Source: Gambelia wislizenii (Eukaryota; Chordata; Lepidosauria; Squamata; Crotaphytidae). Taken from it: a stretch of DNA of 64,000 bases. Of this stretch, positions 1-11,044 are shown piece after piece. The notes beneath the pieces were generated by a model that saw nothing but the letters and a program-made list of their open reading frames with translations, did not search any database and was not told the DNA's origin. Within the stretch, counting starts at the first letter, position 1, and each line of letters begins with the position of its first letter. The stretch lies in the NCBI GenBank assembly GCA_030847615.1, contig JAUMIR010000004.1, positions 87,769,001 to 87,833,000 of the forward strand, read 5' to 3'. Made by a program: the position numbers and the translations under genes.

Positions 1-2279
1 ACAACTTCCCATCTGAAATATGAGGATCCTAACAGCAGACTAATTTACACAGATGCTATAAGGATTGTTGTGACAATGTATGCAAAGCATGTTGAGCATT
101 CAGGAAAAGCATTATGCAAATACTAGTTGTTGTCCTGTGACTTGGACAGGAAAGTGTGATGTTTTTAAGCTGCTCTTGGATGGTGTTTTTAAGATGCTCT
201 TGGGTGTGATTGTAAGCATCTGATTTTTCTGAGAGGACTAAAGAGTCCACCTTTCTAAATGATTATATCTTTTGTCTTTGCCTTCTGCTTAAAGCAGAGC
301 ATTGGAGAATGTCTGAATGCTACTATACTCGCCCCTCCCCGCACTGAGGCTGACCCAATAAAAGTACTTGTCTTACCTCATCTAATTATAGCATCATCTG
401 GATCCTGCCCCTTGCCCCTGCACTCCCCTTAGCTGGCACCCTCCCATACTAACAGCCAGACCTGGAGAGCTCAAAGTTTCTCTCACACTAAATAGGCCCA
501 TAGACCCTCTATCAGCAGGCAGGTCTGTAACAGCATTTCTCTCTAGGTTGTCTCTCCCTCTGCCCATTGCCAAGGCTACATGGGGGTGGGGGGAGAAGGA
601 GAAGACTATGTGCTGCCCTCTGGGGATGACAGACGGCGCATAGTCAACCGTGGCACATTCTCTGCCTCAAGCACAACATCCAGGAGCACTGCCATGTGTC
701 TGCCTTTCAAGTGAAAATATTGTGAGCCCTTTTCCCCTGGAATTATTGTCTCCTCTCTGTCAGAGCAGAGTCGGTGTGCAGTGCATTTGCTACTCAGTGT
801 GCATGTGATTGCCATACTGATGGGTGCTGCAGGAGAGTGTGCTTGGTTCTGATACTGACTGAGTCAGGCACACTTTCTGCTTCAGGTTTAGTAACATAAA
901 ACAAGCCACCCCCTCAATGGAAAACCACTTCAATCTGTAGGGGGGGGGGCACATGCTCTCAGGTAACACAAGAAGTACAGTCCCAGATAATGCTGGCATG
1001 TCAAGTATGGAAGCATTTAGCTATTTTATCCTGATCAGACAGTTCTCTTGAATATCTCTCCTTCCTCAGGCACTGAGGAGTCCATCCTTCACACTACACA
1101 ATTGAACTAAATCACCTCCAGTTTATAATTCAATGTATTTATTAAAGAATCAAAGAAACAATCACTTTCTTTTTTTAAAAATAAAATGACATGTAGGATT
1201 CGCTAACTAAAGTTTACTGTGCAGAAGCTAAGGTCTTTATCAAAATCCTGAGGATAAAGTGACCAATGCAAACTACAGATGGAGCAGACAATGGTTACTT
1301 CATAGCATGGTTTATGCCAGCCTGACACTTTAGCCAACCACATGAAAAGAAAGCAAACATCATTGACAAACAAAAGTATTCCTATGTGGGGAGGGAGGCT
1401 CTCAGAAAGAGTAATTCAAACTGACTGATCAATAGTCTAGGGGGACCTGATCATGTGTCCTCCTGGTGTTTCCTGCAGGTATTAAGTTAACATTGGCCTG
1501 GATTAGGTAAAGAGATGAAAGGAGATTAACAATTCGGAATGTGTAGAGATGCAAGTTTTGGTATCTATGTCTTTCTGCTTATGACTGACATGTTCTGCAT
1601 TCAGAGACATGTCTTGGTGTGAGGGACACAATATCACAGCCTACTGAAATCTGTAAGTTCTGCATCCAAAGTGCACAGGATGTAGGATTCCCCCCCCCGC
1701 ACTGCTTATTTCTGCATGTTGAAAGAGGAAGGTATGTCACTCTGTCATTCCTGACCAGTTCTGAATTTGCCATCTCAATTTTGTAAAAGAGGATAGGAAG
1801 CAAGGAATGTATTGGTGCACTCTGATCTACTTGTACCATCTCATTGGCATGGTTTGGTCTGATGTTCGTAGGTTTTTGTATTCTGTCTTGCTACTAAGGT
1901 TATGACACCTGCCACTCAGGCACAAAACAGTAAAAAGAGTTGTTGCTGCAGTGTTACTGCTCTCTCTTCTCTCACACTGGTAACTGCTTCCTGGTTGCCT
2001 AGGAAACTACATGGCAGATTTGGTCCTTAGGATATATCACTTGTCACCACCTGAGTGGAGAGATTGCAGAAGGAAAGAAGGAGCAGGAAAATATGTATCT
2101 GAGGTGGGAAACTACGGTAGAATGGGGAGATTTTTTAAAATTTTGTTTTGTTTTTGTAGAGTATGTTTAAAATTCTAGTGTTATCTGAGGAAATTGAGGG
2201 TTCCCAGTTGATGATCAACAAGGCAGACCTATTCATTTTGTACATGCTAGCATTTGCCCCATAAGGGCAGTACCTATTG
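1..2279. other. Unassigned DNA, no gene recognised
   Basis: I see no recognisable coding exon, RNA gene or named repeat here. Open frames are short and show no domain. Minor features are an AATAAA hexamer near 357, a G homopolymer near 941 and a C-run near 1690. Old, unrecognisable repeats may be present. Confidence 0.5.
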
Positions 2280-4030
2280 ATTGATTGAATTTATATCCCA
2301 TCTTTCTTCCAAAATGGGATTCAAGGTGGTTTACAATAATTTTTAAAAGATCCAGCTAAAACATTAATTTTCAAAAGTTACAAAGAATTAAATATCAGTA
2401 TTGTTAAAAATATGATTAAAGAAGTTAAAAACACTTAAAACATATTTAACACATCGTTACAATATTTAAAAAAAAACAGCATACAACTTTACGCACATAC
2501 TACAGCTTCATAATTAACATTCAAAGGCCTGCCTAAATAAAAATGTTTTCACCTGCCAGTGGAAAGAAAGCAGGGAGGGGCCAACTAGACCTACCATGGA
2601 AGGGAGTTCCACAGCCTGGGAGCAGCCATGGAAAAAGCTCTCTCCTGAATCCTCACCACCACAGCTGTGAAGGTGGTGGGATTGGTAGAAAGCCCTTCCA
2701 TGCAGAACTTAAAGGTCTCACTGGCTTATATAAGGAGATATAATCTTTCAGATAGTCTGAATCCAAGCCATGTAGGGCTTTAAAGGTCAAAACCAGCACT
2801 TTGAATTCTGCCCAGAAATGGACCAGTAGTCAGTGCAGCTGTTTCAACAGGGGAGTCATATGGTCCCTGTACCCAGCCCTAGTCAACAGCCTGGCCACAG
2901 CATTTTGGACCCACTGAATTTTTTAAACATTTTCTAAAGGCAGCCCCACGTAGAGCATGTTACAACAGCCCAAACAGGATGTCATCAAGGCTTGCATCAC
3001 CATAGCAAGATCTGACTTCTCAAGGAATGGGCATGGCGGGCACACTACTTTTAACTGTGCAGATGCACTCCTGGCCACAGCCAAAACCTTGGTGTCCAGA
3101 CACAGATACAAGTCCAGGAGCACACCCAAGCTGCAACCCTCAGATTTCAGGGGGAATGTAACACAATCCAGCACAGGCTGAATCCCTATTCCCTGATTGC
3201 CTTCTGACTCACCAGGAGTACCTCTTGTCTAGATTAAGTTTCAGTTTGTCCACCTTTATCCAGTCCATTACTGACAACAGGTACTGGCTTAGTACAGAGG
3301 CAGCTTCTTTGGAATCAGATAGAAAAGATAGAGTTCTGTGTCATCAGCAAATCTCAAGATGGCCACTCCCAGCAGTTTCATGTAAATATTAAACAGCATG
3401 AGGGACAGAACTGAGCCCCGAGGGACACCACAGGATAGTGGCCAGGGTGTCGAACAGGCATAACCCAGCACCACCTTCTGAGTCCACCCCTCCAAGAAAG
3501 ACCAGAGCCACTGTAAAACAGTGCCCCTGAACCACATCCCAGAAAGGTGACCCAGAAGGATACCATGGTCAATGGTATCAGAATCCACTGAGAGGTCCAG
3601 CAGAACCAACAGGGACATACTCCGCCTGTCTAGTTCCTTGTGTAGATCTGCCAAGGTGACCTAAATGAAGCCTGAAGCCAGATTGAAATGGGTCTAAATA
3701 ATCCATTTCATCCAGGAATGCCTGGAACTGGGAGGCCACCACATGCTCCGAGACTTTGCCCCAAAGGGGGATATTGGAGACTGGGCAATAGTTCTCCAGT
3801 ATGGTGGGATTCAAGGAGGATTTTTCCAATAATGGCCTCACCACAGCCTCTTTTAGGGAAGATGGAAATCTGTCTTGTTGTAGTGAGGCATTCACTACTT
3901 CCCTTACCCAGTGTCTGAACATGGGTCAAAAAACGGGGTGTTTGGCACTGGAAATCTACACCAGTGACTGGCTGATTTCTATTGGGTTGAATAACATTCA
4001 TTTCTGCTTCTTTCTTTACAACTAAACATA
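2280..4030 (-). mobile_element. L2-type LINE, 5'-truncated, degenerate
   Basis: On the minus strand this is the 3' part of an L2-clade non-LTR retrotransposon. The 3' end lies at about 2280-2340 and carries the family tail (reverse complement of a TTTATATCCC...TTTC stretch). Coding relics run from about 3920 down to 2920. The upstream piece contains NASLQQ, a degraded YRPVSN block and FQSGFR. The next piece has LLVLLDLS plus a DTIDHGILL block, then GVPRGSVLS, and FADDTEL in place of the usual YADDTQL. The final piece carries the C-terminal LGVLLD and LFLDKSDLA-like blocks. At least two frame changes and several stops separate the pieces, so it is inactive. The endonuclease half is missing. 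Confidence 0.85.
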
Positions 4031-4044
4031 CAGTACATACAGAG

Positions 4045-4180
4045 AAAGCTGCCTTATGCCGAGTCAGACCAGTGATCCATCTAGCATAGTATTGCCAACT
4101 CTGACTGACAGAAGTGGCTCTCCAGGGTTCCAGAAAGGAATCTCTCATACAATCCTACTTGGTGACCTCTGGTATTCCCT
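4045..4180 (+). repeat. Interspersed amniote repeat (AAGCTGCCTTA type)
   Basis: The block begins AAGCTGCCTTATGCCGAG, continues through a GTCAGACC motif and ends near a CTCCAGGG...TCTC stretch. A diverged relative lies at 22795-22965 and a short piece near 31120-31180. I recognise it as a common tRNA-related reptile/amniote dispersed repeat but cannot name the family with certainty. Confidence 0.5.
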
Positions 4181-4379
4181 GTTGACTCCTTGTTCCATCA
4201 GTAACCAGGTCTAAACTTGCTTAGGTTCAACAATTAAATGGAATTGGGTGCAGAGTGGTATAATTGTCTGAAATACTAAGGGTTTTTTTTGACTCCAGAA
4301 TATATTGGCATGATCACCATTCCTGCAGATATAGATATAATACCACACATTTAGTCAATAAGTCTCAGGTTTTATAATT

Positions 4380-4540
4380 TAATTGAATTTATTGCATCTG
4401 TATGCTACCTTTCTCTCAGAATGAGACCCAAGTTGTCTCCCAGAGACAATCCATCAAAAAAATATCCAAAATAAATTTAAAAATAGTAAAACCGCATAAA
4501 GCAGTATAAAGGCATTTAAAAAACAAGCACACATTTTAAA
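4380..4540 (-). mobile_element. L2-like 3' end remnant
   Basis: A non-coding 3' tail matches the L2 3' end seen elsewhere in the window (reverse complement of a GAGAGAAAGGTAGC...ATAAATTCAATTAAA pattern), followed by A-rich sequence. No coding part remains. It reads on the minus strand. Confidence 0.5.
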
Positions 4541-5308
4541 AAATATAGCTTTATCTCCATTAAATCATCAATCATTTTCTCCCTCTTTTTCCTTTTACTC
4601 TCTTTACTTGCCAAGATGAGGTGGCAACCTATGGGCAGCACTTGCTAAATATGCAGGATGGCCTCACACAGTTGCTACCACATAGGTAAAACTGCAGTCC
4701 AGAGAAAATGTGGAAGATGCTGCTGCATGCCCTGTCATTTTCACTGTCCTCAGAGGCAGAATAAGGCATGCAAAATATGAACACATACCCAACTTTTGGT
4801 GTTAGGGCCCCAAATACAGGCAAAAAATGGCAAAGGGATATGCATAGCATGGAGATAAAGGTTTTGTGTTTTCTCAGAGTGCAAAACCTCTGGGAATGTG
4901 AAGACCTCCTATGCAAATGTTTTGATAAGTGATCAGTGTTACAATGCTGGCAAACCTGTAAAGCAAAAATGTAAGTTTGCATGGACATTTTACAGCAGGG
5001 TGAAGACACAGAGGGGTGTTCTGCTGAGGTTTTGATTCCTGATTGTGTTAATCAGGCTTTTGAATAACCACACTGATTGAGCATTTGAAAGGCTCCTTAA
5101 CACATTATAATCAGTAGGCGAAAGCAGAAGCACTCCCTTCTGTAATACACAAAGCACAAAGTGTCTTCTCACAAAACCTGTCTTTCAGACCCATTAGACT
5201 ACTTATGGCCACTTTTCCCATTTTTCTAATGTTATTATTTAACGACAAGGCTGAGAACTAGAAGCACTTATCTGATTAGGATATTGTCAGTTTTATAGGC
5301 TGCTGACA
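4541..5308. other. Unassigned DNA
   Basis: No gene or recognisable repeat seen. Short minus-strand frames at 4629-5172 show no domain. Confidence 0.4.
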
Positions 5309-5496
5309 CACTGCAGAAATAATGCAGTTTGACACTGCTTTAATTATCATGGCTCCAATCTATGGAACCCTGGGATTTGTTGTTTGTTGTGGCACCAGAG
5401 CTCTCTGACAGAGAAGGCTAAATATCTCACAAAACTACAAATCCCAGAATTCCATAGCATTGAGCCATGGCTGTTAAAGTGTTGTCAAACTGCATA
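5309..5496. mobile_element. Foldback MITE, truncated (family M1)
   Basis: A palindromic non-coding element with two arms. One arm holds CCTGGGATTTGTTGTTT and the other CAAATCCCAGAATTCC. The outer part TTTGACACTGCTTTAA is mirrored by TTAAAGTGTTGTCAAA. I see the same arms at 9545-9720, 19122-19575, 21446-22205 and 25510-25690. The right tip is missing exactly where the next element (5497) begins. Probably a non-autonomous hAT-like element. Confidence 0.6.
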
Positions 5497-5793
5497 GGAC
5501 TTTTTCACACAGGACTTACCGCACAAGAAGACTCCAGAATAGTTACGATGCTCTCGCATGGCAGGGGGTCCGTTTCAGACGCCGCCGTCCCTCTCTTGGC
5601 ATCGTCCATGTCACTTCTGTGTATGAAGTTGTCCGTGAGTAAAATATGGTGCAGCTGCCTCCAATCATACATGGAAGTGACACAGACGATGCTGAGAGAG
5701 GGACAGCGTCGTCCAAAACTGGCCCCCTACCACGGAACAGCCGCGTACCTCTCCTGATCCCTCAGGACGACTTTTTTGCGTCTGAAAAAGTCC
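5497..5793. mobile_element. Foldback TIR element, GGACTTTTTC family (M4), copy 1
   Basis: A 297-bp element starting GGACTTTTTCACAC and ending GTCTGAAAAAGTCC. Its interior is a long imperfect inverted repeat: CGTCCCTCTCTTGGCATCGTC near 5586 mirrors GACGATGCTGAGAGAGGGAC near 5685. The flanks carry ATA on both sides (5494-5496 and 5794-5796), a possible 3-bp target duplication. A second copy with the same tips lies at 37179-37513. It has no coding capacity. Confidence 0.7.
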
Positions 5794-6440
5794 ATAGTCT
5801 TTTCTTTCTCTTTGTCTTTGATTCTACCACATCTATAACCCAAGCTTTCTTTTTCTCAACCACAGTTATATCTAGCACATTCTAACTGCTTATCAGTTTG
5901 AATCTTAAAATCCCGTATAATCTTACACCACAGTATTCAAAAACTTTTCAGGTTTATGTTCCCACCAGTCCTTTGTGGGTGATACATTATATTCTTTAAT
6001 AGATTTCAATATACCATTGTAGCTACTTTATAATAGCATTTAAAAAAATAGTCAGTCTTTGCGACCTTGCTGCACAGACTGATAAGGTGGTCAGCAATTT
6101 CATCTTTTTCTTTACAGGGTCAACATTTATTATCCATAGTTATTTTTTCAATATTTGTCTTAATGCAATTTGTTTGAAGCACCTGCCCCTGAGCTGAAAA
6201 TATGTGGCTTTAAGCTTCTTTTTTCAGTGCTCTGTTCTGTAACCATTTCCAGATGTTCCCCTTCTGAGTTTTTCCTTCTATGCCTTTAATGTAGTAGCTT
6301 GTTTTGCTAGTTTCTTTACTCTTCAATATATTCTTTTTATATACATCTATCAACATTTTTTTCTTTGCTTTCTTTAATGGTTTCACTCAAGGATCTTTTC
6401 TCTTCTTCACCAGTTTGCTTCACTTATACTAACCACAAAC
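5794..6440 (-). pseudogene. R4/Dong-like LINE C-terminal remnant
   Basis: Translating the minus strand in shifting frames gives three blocks in the order expected for R4/Dong-type site-specific LINEs. First, near 6200, comes a piece resembling the segment before the zinc knuckle (KKRSLKPH-like). Second, near 6060-6130, is a CCHC-like motif, CKEKDEIADHLISLC. Third, near 5830-5920, is a block resembling the restriction-like endonuclease (IRDFKIQTDKQLE, then an EKESLGY piece). Many stops and frame changes make it non-functional. The family assignment rests on this motif order recalled from the family, so it is moderately secure. Confidence 0.55.
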
Positions 6441-6723
6441 CAAGGAAAGGTAGTACGTACCATGGGTGGGATGATGATGATGCATCAATGTAATGTTTGG
6501 GGTCAACAGCATTATAATCCAGGCATGATTAGGAGGAGACTCATTGCTTAAATGGAATACCAAGACTATTAAGAGGATGGTAATGTATGGAGGACAGTTT
6601 CACAGTTACTTTAACTGGGAGAGAAGATTCTATGAACAGCAGTCCTAGGACTTTATCAGATGCGGCAAATATGGCATCATAAGGATGCCTAATGATTGTG
6701 AAAGGGTATGCATACCAGATGAC
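6441..6723. other. Unassigned DNA
   Basis: Nothing recognised apart from a short GATGAT run near 6471-6482. Confidence 0.4.
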
Positions 6724-7253
6724 TATTGGGATATGTAGTTTGCAATCCAATAAACTGAGATGTTTTTACTGCTAAAGGGTTAACTGATAGAAGCAAACAG
6801 AATGCTTGATGTAACTTCCTGCTGAAATGTGATAGGGCTTTCCAGAGGAAGAGGTGCGTTCAAGTCCTTCTCTTTGTCTAGAAAGCTACCATGTGTTTTG
6901 CCAGTCGCCATGATACTTTTCTTAGAGTGAGGACCTACCTTGTAGGGGTTCTGCATATTTTGTTTGTAATCATGTAGCTTTGGCTATTCTGTGAGAAATA
7001 CACTGAGACTGTAAGTAAAGATGTTTTTATACTTTTAAACTATTTTTAAGTGTTCTGAGTCCTTTTTTATGCTAGAAATATAATTTGGGGAAATATTGGT
7101 GGTGGTTATCTTAAGCTCGCATGCTGGAATCAATTTGCGTCTGCTGCATATATGTTTTAAACAGTTAAACTCTGCTGATTTACTGTGCTTTCTAAGGAGG
7201 TTTAAAAGTAATCCGTTTTTATGGCTGCCTGTTTTGCAAAGGTACTTCCAGTA
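6724..7253 (+). mobile_element. Solo LTR related to the copia LTR at 39130
   Basis: It starts TATTGGGATATGTAGTTTGC and shares several ordered blocks with the copia LTRs at 39130-39732 and 43979-44581: AGTTTGCARTCCAAT, AAGGGTTAACTGA, TGATGTAACTTCCTG, GTAAAGATGTTTTTATACTTTT versus GTAAAGATGCTTTTGTACTTTT, and a TTTAAACAG near the end. It stops in CTTCCAGTA, matching CTTCCAATA. No internal sequence is attached, so it is a solo LTR. No clear target duplication was found. It is closer to the fragment at 63949-64000 than to the full element. Confidence 0.75.
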
Positions 7254-8599
7254 AAGTACAGGGGGAACAATGTTGAATGTTCAATATTCCCAGCAACAAC
7301 GTCGTCCTTCCATGATCATAGCTTGTAAAAAAGCCATTCTATCTTATTGGAGGGCCAAGCTTTCAATAGATCTCCCCTGGTGCTTTTTTGCTGGCATTTG
7401 AAACTTCATGCCATTGTGCTCATGTGAATGACAGAATACTTCCAGCTAAGATTGGGACAGCCAGGTAGGGAATGCTCTCTCTTTTTTTTTTTTTACCTCC
7501 CCAGTTTAATTGTACTTTTTTTTAGTGTGTTTTTTGTGCTTGTGGAAATGTTTAATGTCTTTATTTTACTTTTATTTTTAAATTTCCCATGCTTGCATAT
7601 TCTTACGAGATTCGCGGAGTTCACAAGCGTGGAAGTGAATGGAGTTCTGTTTACTATGTTAGTGCCAGGGCTGCTTTTTCACATTACAGAAGGTAAGGTT
7701 TGGTGTGTGTGTATGTGTGTGTGTGTGGTCTTTTGCCAGCATAAAAACAGCACAAAATATGATGGCAAAAGAATAATAATGGAGGGTGGTCTGATGAAGT
7801 CGCTGGATTTCTTTCACATTATACAGCCATAGCACTTTGATAGTACCGTACTTTAACTGCCATGCTTCCTATGGAATCCTGGGATTTATAGTTTGATGAG
7901 TCATTCTGTATGACAGGAAAATGGTGTGAATCTTTCAGACTGTGTCCAAGTACTCCATTTGCCAGTTAATTCACAAGCAATTACAACCAGAGAGCATATA
8001 TGCTTGTGTCCAGCCCCACCTCATTGGTAAAACGAGTCAGTTCTACACACAGAGTAATATTGCTGCCTGAAAAAGCTGAGTTGAAGAAAGGTTTATGATC
8101 AACAGTGCTTGTTTCTTCATTAATGAGTTCATTCTGTGTACTGCCTCTTATTGTGCCACATTTTTGGTCATACTAGAGCTTACCAAACCTGTGACTCTGT
8201 GTCAGCTGATCTGTATATGGTCATCAACTGGGAGCCTAGAGGTTGGCCTGTGATGTTTTGCTGACTGAGACAAATGAGTAGCTAATACTGAAGTTGACTA
8301 GAAAAGCATTGGAACATAGGCAATGAGGCAGGGTCCTCTACCACCCCAGAGAGTGGCAAGTGTATGCATGACAAATGGCAGAAATACCTATGTCCTCCAA
8401 ACACTTGCTGCTGTCCTACAGAACCTGCTGCTTAGTGTGGCTGCTTCACTTTACCTAATAGTAGAGACAGCCTTGCCAGAGGTTTACAATGAGAAAGCAA
8501 ATTGTGCCCAGAGAAACGGCTAGCCTTAACAGGAAGCCTTCATAGCTCTTAAAAAGAGAGAGGAGGGAGAGGGCCAGCTTGGATAGATGATGTCACCTT
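7254..8599. other. Unassigned DNA with a TG repeat and one MITE arm
   Basis: It holds a (TG)n microsatellite at about 7695-7728 and a single degraded arm of the M1 foldback family at about 7845-7900 (CTTTAACTGCCATG, then CCTGGGATTTATAGTTTG). No gene is recognised. Confidence 0.45.
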
Positions 8600-9503
8600 A
8601 GCACTGTGGATCCGTGGCGAGTTCACCGTAGAGTAGTATTTTTGGGAGGCGATGGTCCTCCATCCTAGAAATGTGCCCTGCCCAGCGCAGCTGTGTTCTC
8701 AATATCATGGCCTCAATGCTGGTGATCCCTGCTTGCTCAAGGACAGCAACATTCGTCACATAGTCAGTCCAGTGTATATTTAGGATTGTGCGTAGACAGC
8801 GTTGATGAAAGCGCTCGAGGAGTCGTAGGTGGTGGCGATAGGTGACCCATGTTTCAGATCCATAAAGGAGGATAGACAGTATGATGGCTCTATACACACT
8901 GATTTTTGTGCTTTGCCTCAGGTGTTTATTGCTCCAGACTCTTTTGTGAAGTCTTCCAAATGCACTATATGCCTTTGCTAATCTGTGATCGATCTCTTTG
9001 TCAATCTTGGCATCTGAGGAGATGATGCTTCCCAGGTAGGTGAACTGCTGAACGGACTTGAGCACAGATTTGCTGACGGCAATGTGGGGATGGTGGTGTT
9101 CGTCCTGTGGTGCAGGCTGGTAAAGAACTTCTGTTGGGTCAGCGTAAGAGGGGTGCTCCAAAAAAGCGATACAAAGGCTCCCTGAAACAACATCTCAGGC
9201 TTGGCCAAATTGATCACCAACAGTGGTCCGCCCTGGCCTCACATCGGGAGGCATGGAGACGCACTATCCACAATGCTGCAGCCTTATTTGAGAACTCACG
9301 ACGAACAAGTCTTGAAGAGAAACGACAACGCAGAAAGAATCACAACCCAAAAACATCACCCAAGGAGACCTTCTGCTGTGCTTTTTGCAACCGGATTTGT
9401 TTATCTCGGATTGGCCTTTTTAGTCATCAGCGCGCTTGCAGAAAGCGCGGGATGAGTCCTTCCTGAATCTTCGTTTGCAAAGAAAAAGCCAGAGCACTGT
9501 GGA
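8600..9503 (+). mobile_element. LINE with inverted 5' half (twin priming), 11-bp TSD
   Basis: Two adjoining halves of one non-LTR element lie in opposite directions. The half at 8611-9135 reads on the minus strand and encodes the end of the reverse transcriptase region: YLGSIISSDAKID, LLYGSETWV, RLLERFHQRCLR, then LRWAGHISRMEDHRLPK and GELAT. The half at about 9136-9492 reads on the plus strand and continues from that point: KRGAPKKRYK, QWSALASHREAWRRTIHN and a C-terminal CAFCN...SRIGLFSHQRAC zinc finger. Comparison with the uninverted copy at 35410-36022 shows the two halves meet at adjacent positions of the parent element. Both sides carry a perfect duplication, AGCACTGTGGA (8600-8610 and 9493-9503). 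The LINE clade is not resolved. The copy is 5'-truncated and inactive. Confidence 0.85.
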
Positions 9504-9544
9504 ACCTTTACCTGGCTAAGAAGATGCATGATCAGTAGTTGTAG

Positions 9545-9720
9545 GTCTCTTACACACTACACAGTTACACTATTTTAATATAACTTGAACTGCCATAGCT
9601 GCAGCCTATAAAATCCTGGAGTTTGTAGGTTGGTGGAACACTAGAGCTCTCTGGTGGAAAATTCTAAATGCCCTTTCCTAAGAATCCCAGAATTCCATAA
9701 GATGCAGCCATGGCAGTTTA
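9545..9720. mobile_element. Foldback MITE (family M1)
   Basis: Arms AACTGCCATAGCTGCAGCCTA and the mirrored GATGCAGCCATGGCAGTT flank a centre containing AGAGCTCTCTGG. Outer sequence CACACTACACAGTTACACTA matches the tips of the copies at 19122 and 21446. No coding capacity. Confidence 0.65.
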
Positions 9721-11044
9721 TTTTTATTCATTCATTCATTCAATTATATACCTCACCTTTCTCTCACAAAGAGCCCCTAAGGTGGATCACAAATTTTAAA
9801 ATAAAAGTTAGCTAAAATATTACATTACAAAAGTTATAAAATAATTAAACAACAATACTATTAAAGGTAGATATATTAAAACAATTTAAAATGCATTTAA
9901 AATATAATTAAAAACATACAAGGTAAAAACACATCACACTACTATCAATGCTAATCAAAAATTAATCAAAGCCCTGCCTAAATAAGAAAGTTTTAAAATG
10001 CCAGCAGAAAGAGAGCAGGGAGAGGGGCTAATTGGACCTCCTGTGGAAGGGAGTTCCGCAGTCTGGAAGCAGCCATTGAGAAGGCTCTCTCCTATATCCT
10101 TGTCCAATATGCCTGTAATGGGGGTGGGACCAAGAAAAAAATATATCCCAAGGATATTAGCACTCAGGCTGGCTCAATAAGGACATACGGTTTTTTAGAT
10201 AGTCTGGACCCAAGCTGTGTAAGACTTTAAAGGTCATAACCAGCACTTTGAATTCTTCCCAGAAATGGACTGGTAGCAAGTGAAGTTCTTCCAACAAAGG
10301 AGTTATATGATCCATGTAATTAACCCCAGTCAGCAATCTGGCTGCAGCACTTTGGACCTGCTGAAGTTTCCAGTTTCCAAAGGCAGCCCCACTTAGAATT
10401 TGTTATAGTCATCCAAATGGGATGTAATCAAGGTGTGTGTCACCATCTGACTTCTTGAGGAATGAGTCAGCTGGTGCACTAGTTTTAACTGTGTAAACAC
10501 TCACTGCCAAAGCTTGGGCATCCAGTGTGTTGAACAGGCCTTCCTCAGCACCACCACCTGAGTCCACCTTGCCAAGAAGGACCAGAACCACTATAGAACA
10601 GTGCCCCTGAGTCCCATGCCGGAGAGGTAGCCCAAAATGATACCATGGTCAATGGTATCAAAAGCCACTGAGAAGTCTAGCAGTGCCAGCAGGGACACAT
10701 TCCCACTGTTCAATAGCCAATGCAGGTCATTGGGAATTACCTCTCCAAGGATCCTGTTTAAACCCTCAGGTTGCACATATTAAAATGTGTCCAATAACAT
10801 AGGACAAGCAGAACCCAGATTTACATCCACTGAACCTGTATCAACTGCAGCAACCAAGTCAGAGTGGACCTGAGAGTTGTATCTGCAAAGTATTGTGCAC
10901 ATTTTTCACATTGTTGCCTTTATGGAGCAACACAAGTGTAAAAGGCCCATGACCACTCAAGACAGCTTTACTGGGCAATACTGTGCAGACATAATAGTGG
11001 CCAATAAGAAACATTTCTTTGCTGCCACCATCCCCATCGCATAT

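Noticed and set aside
7428..7832. 134-codon plus-strand frame with a hydrophobic stretch
   Set aside because: The hydrophobicity comes from a T-rich run and the (TG)n repeat. No homology or gene context is evident.
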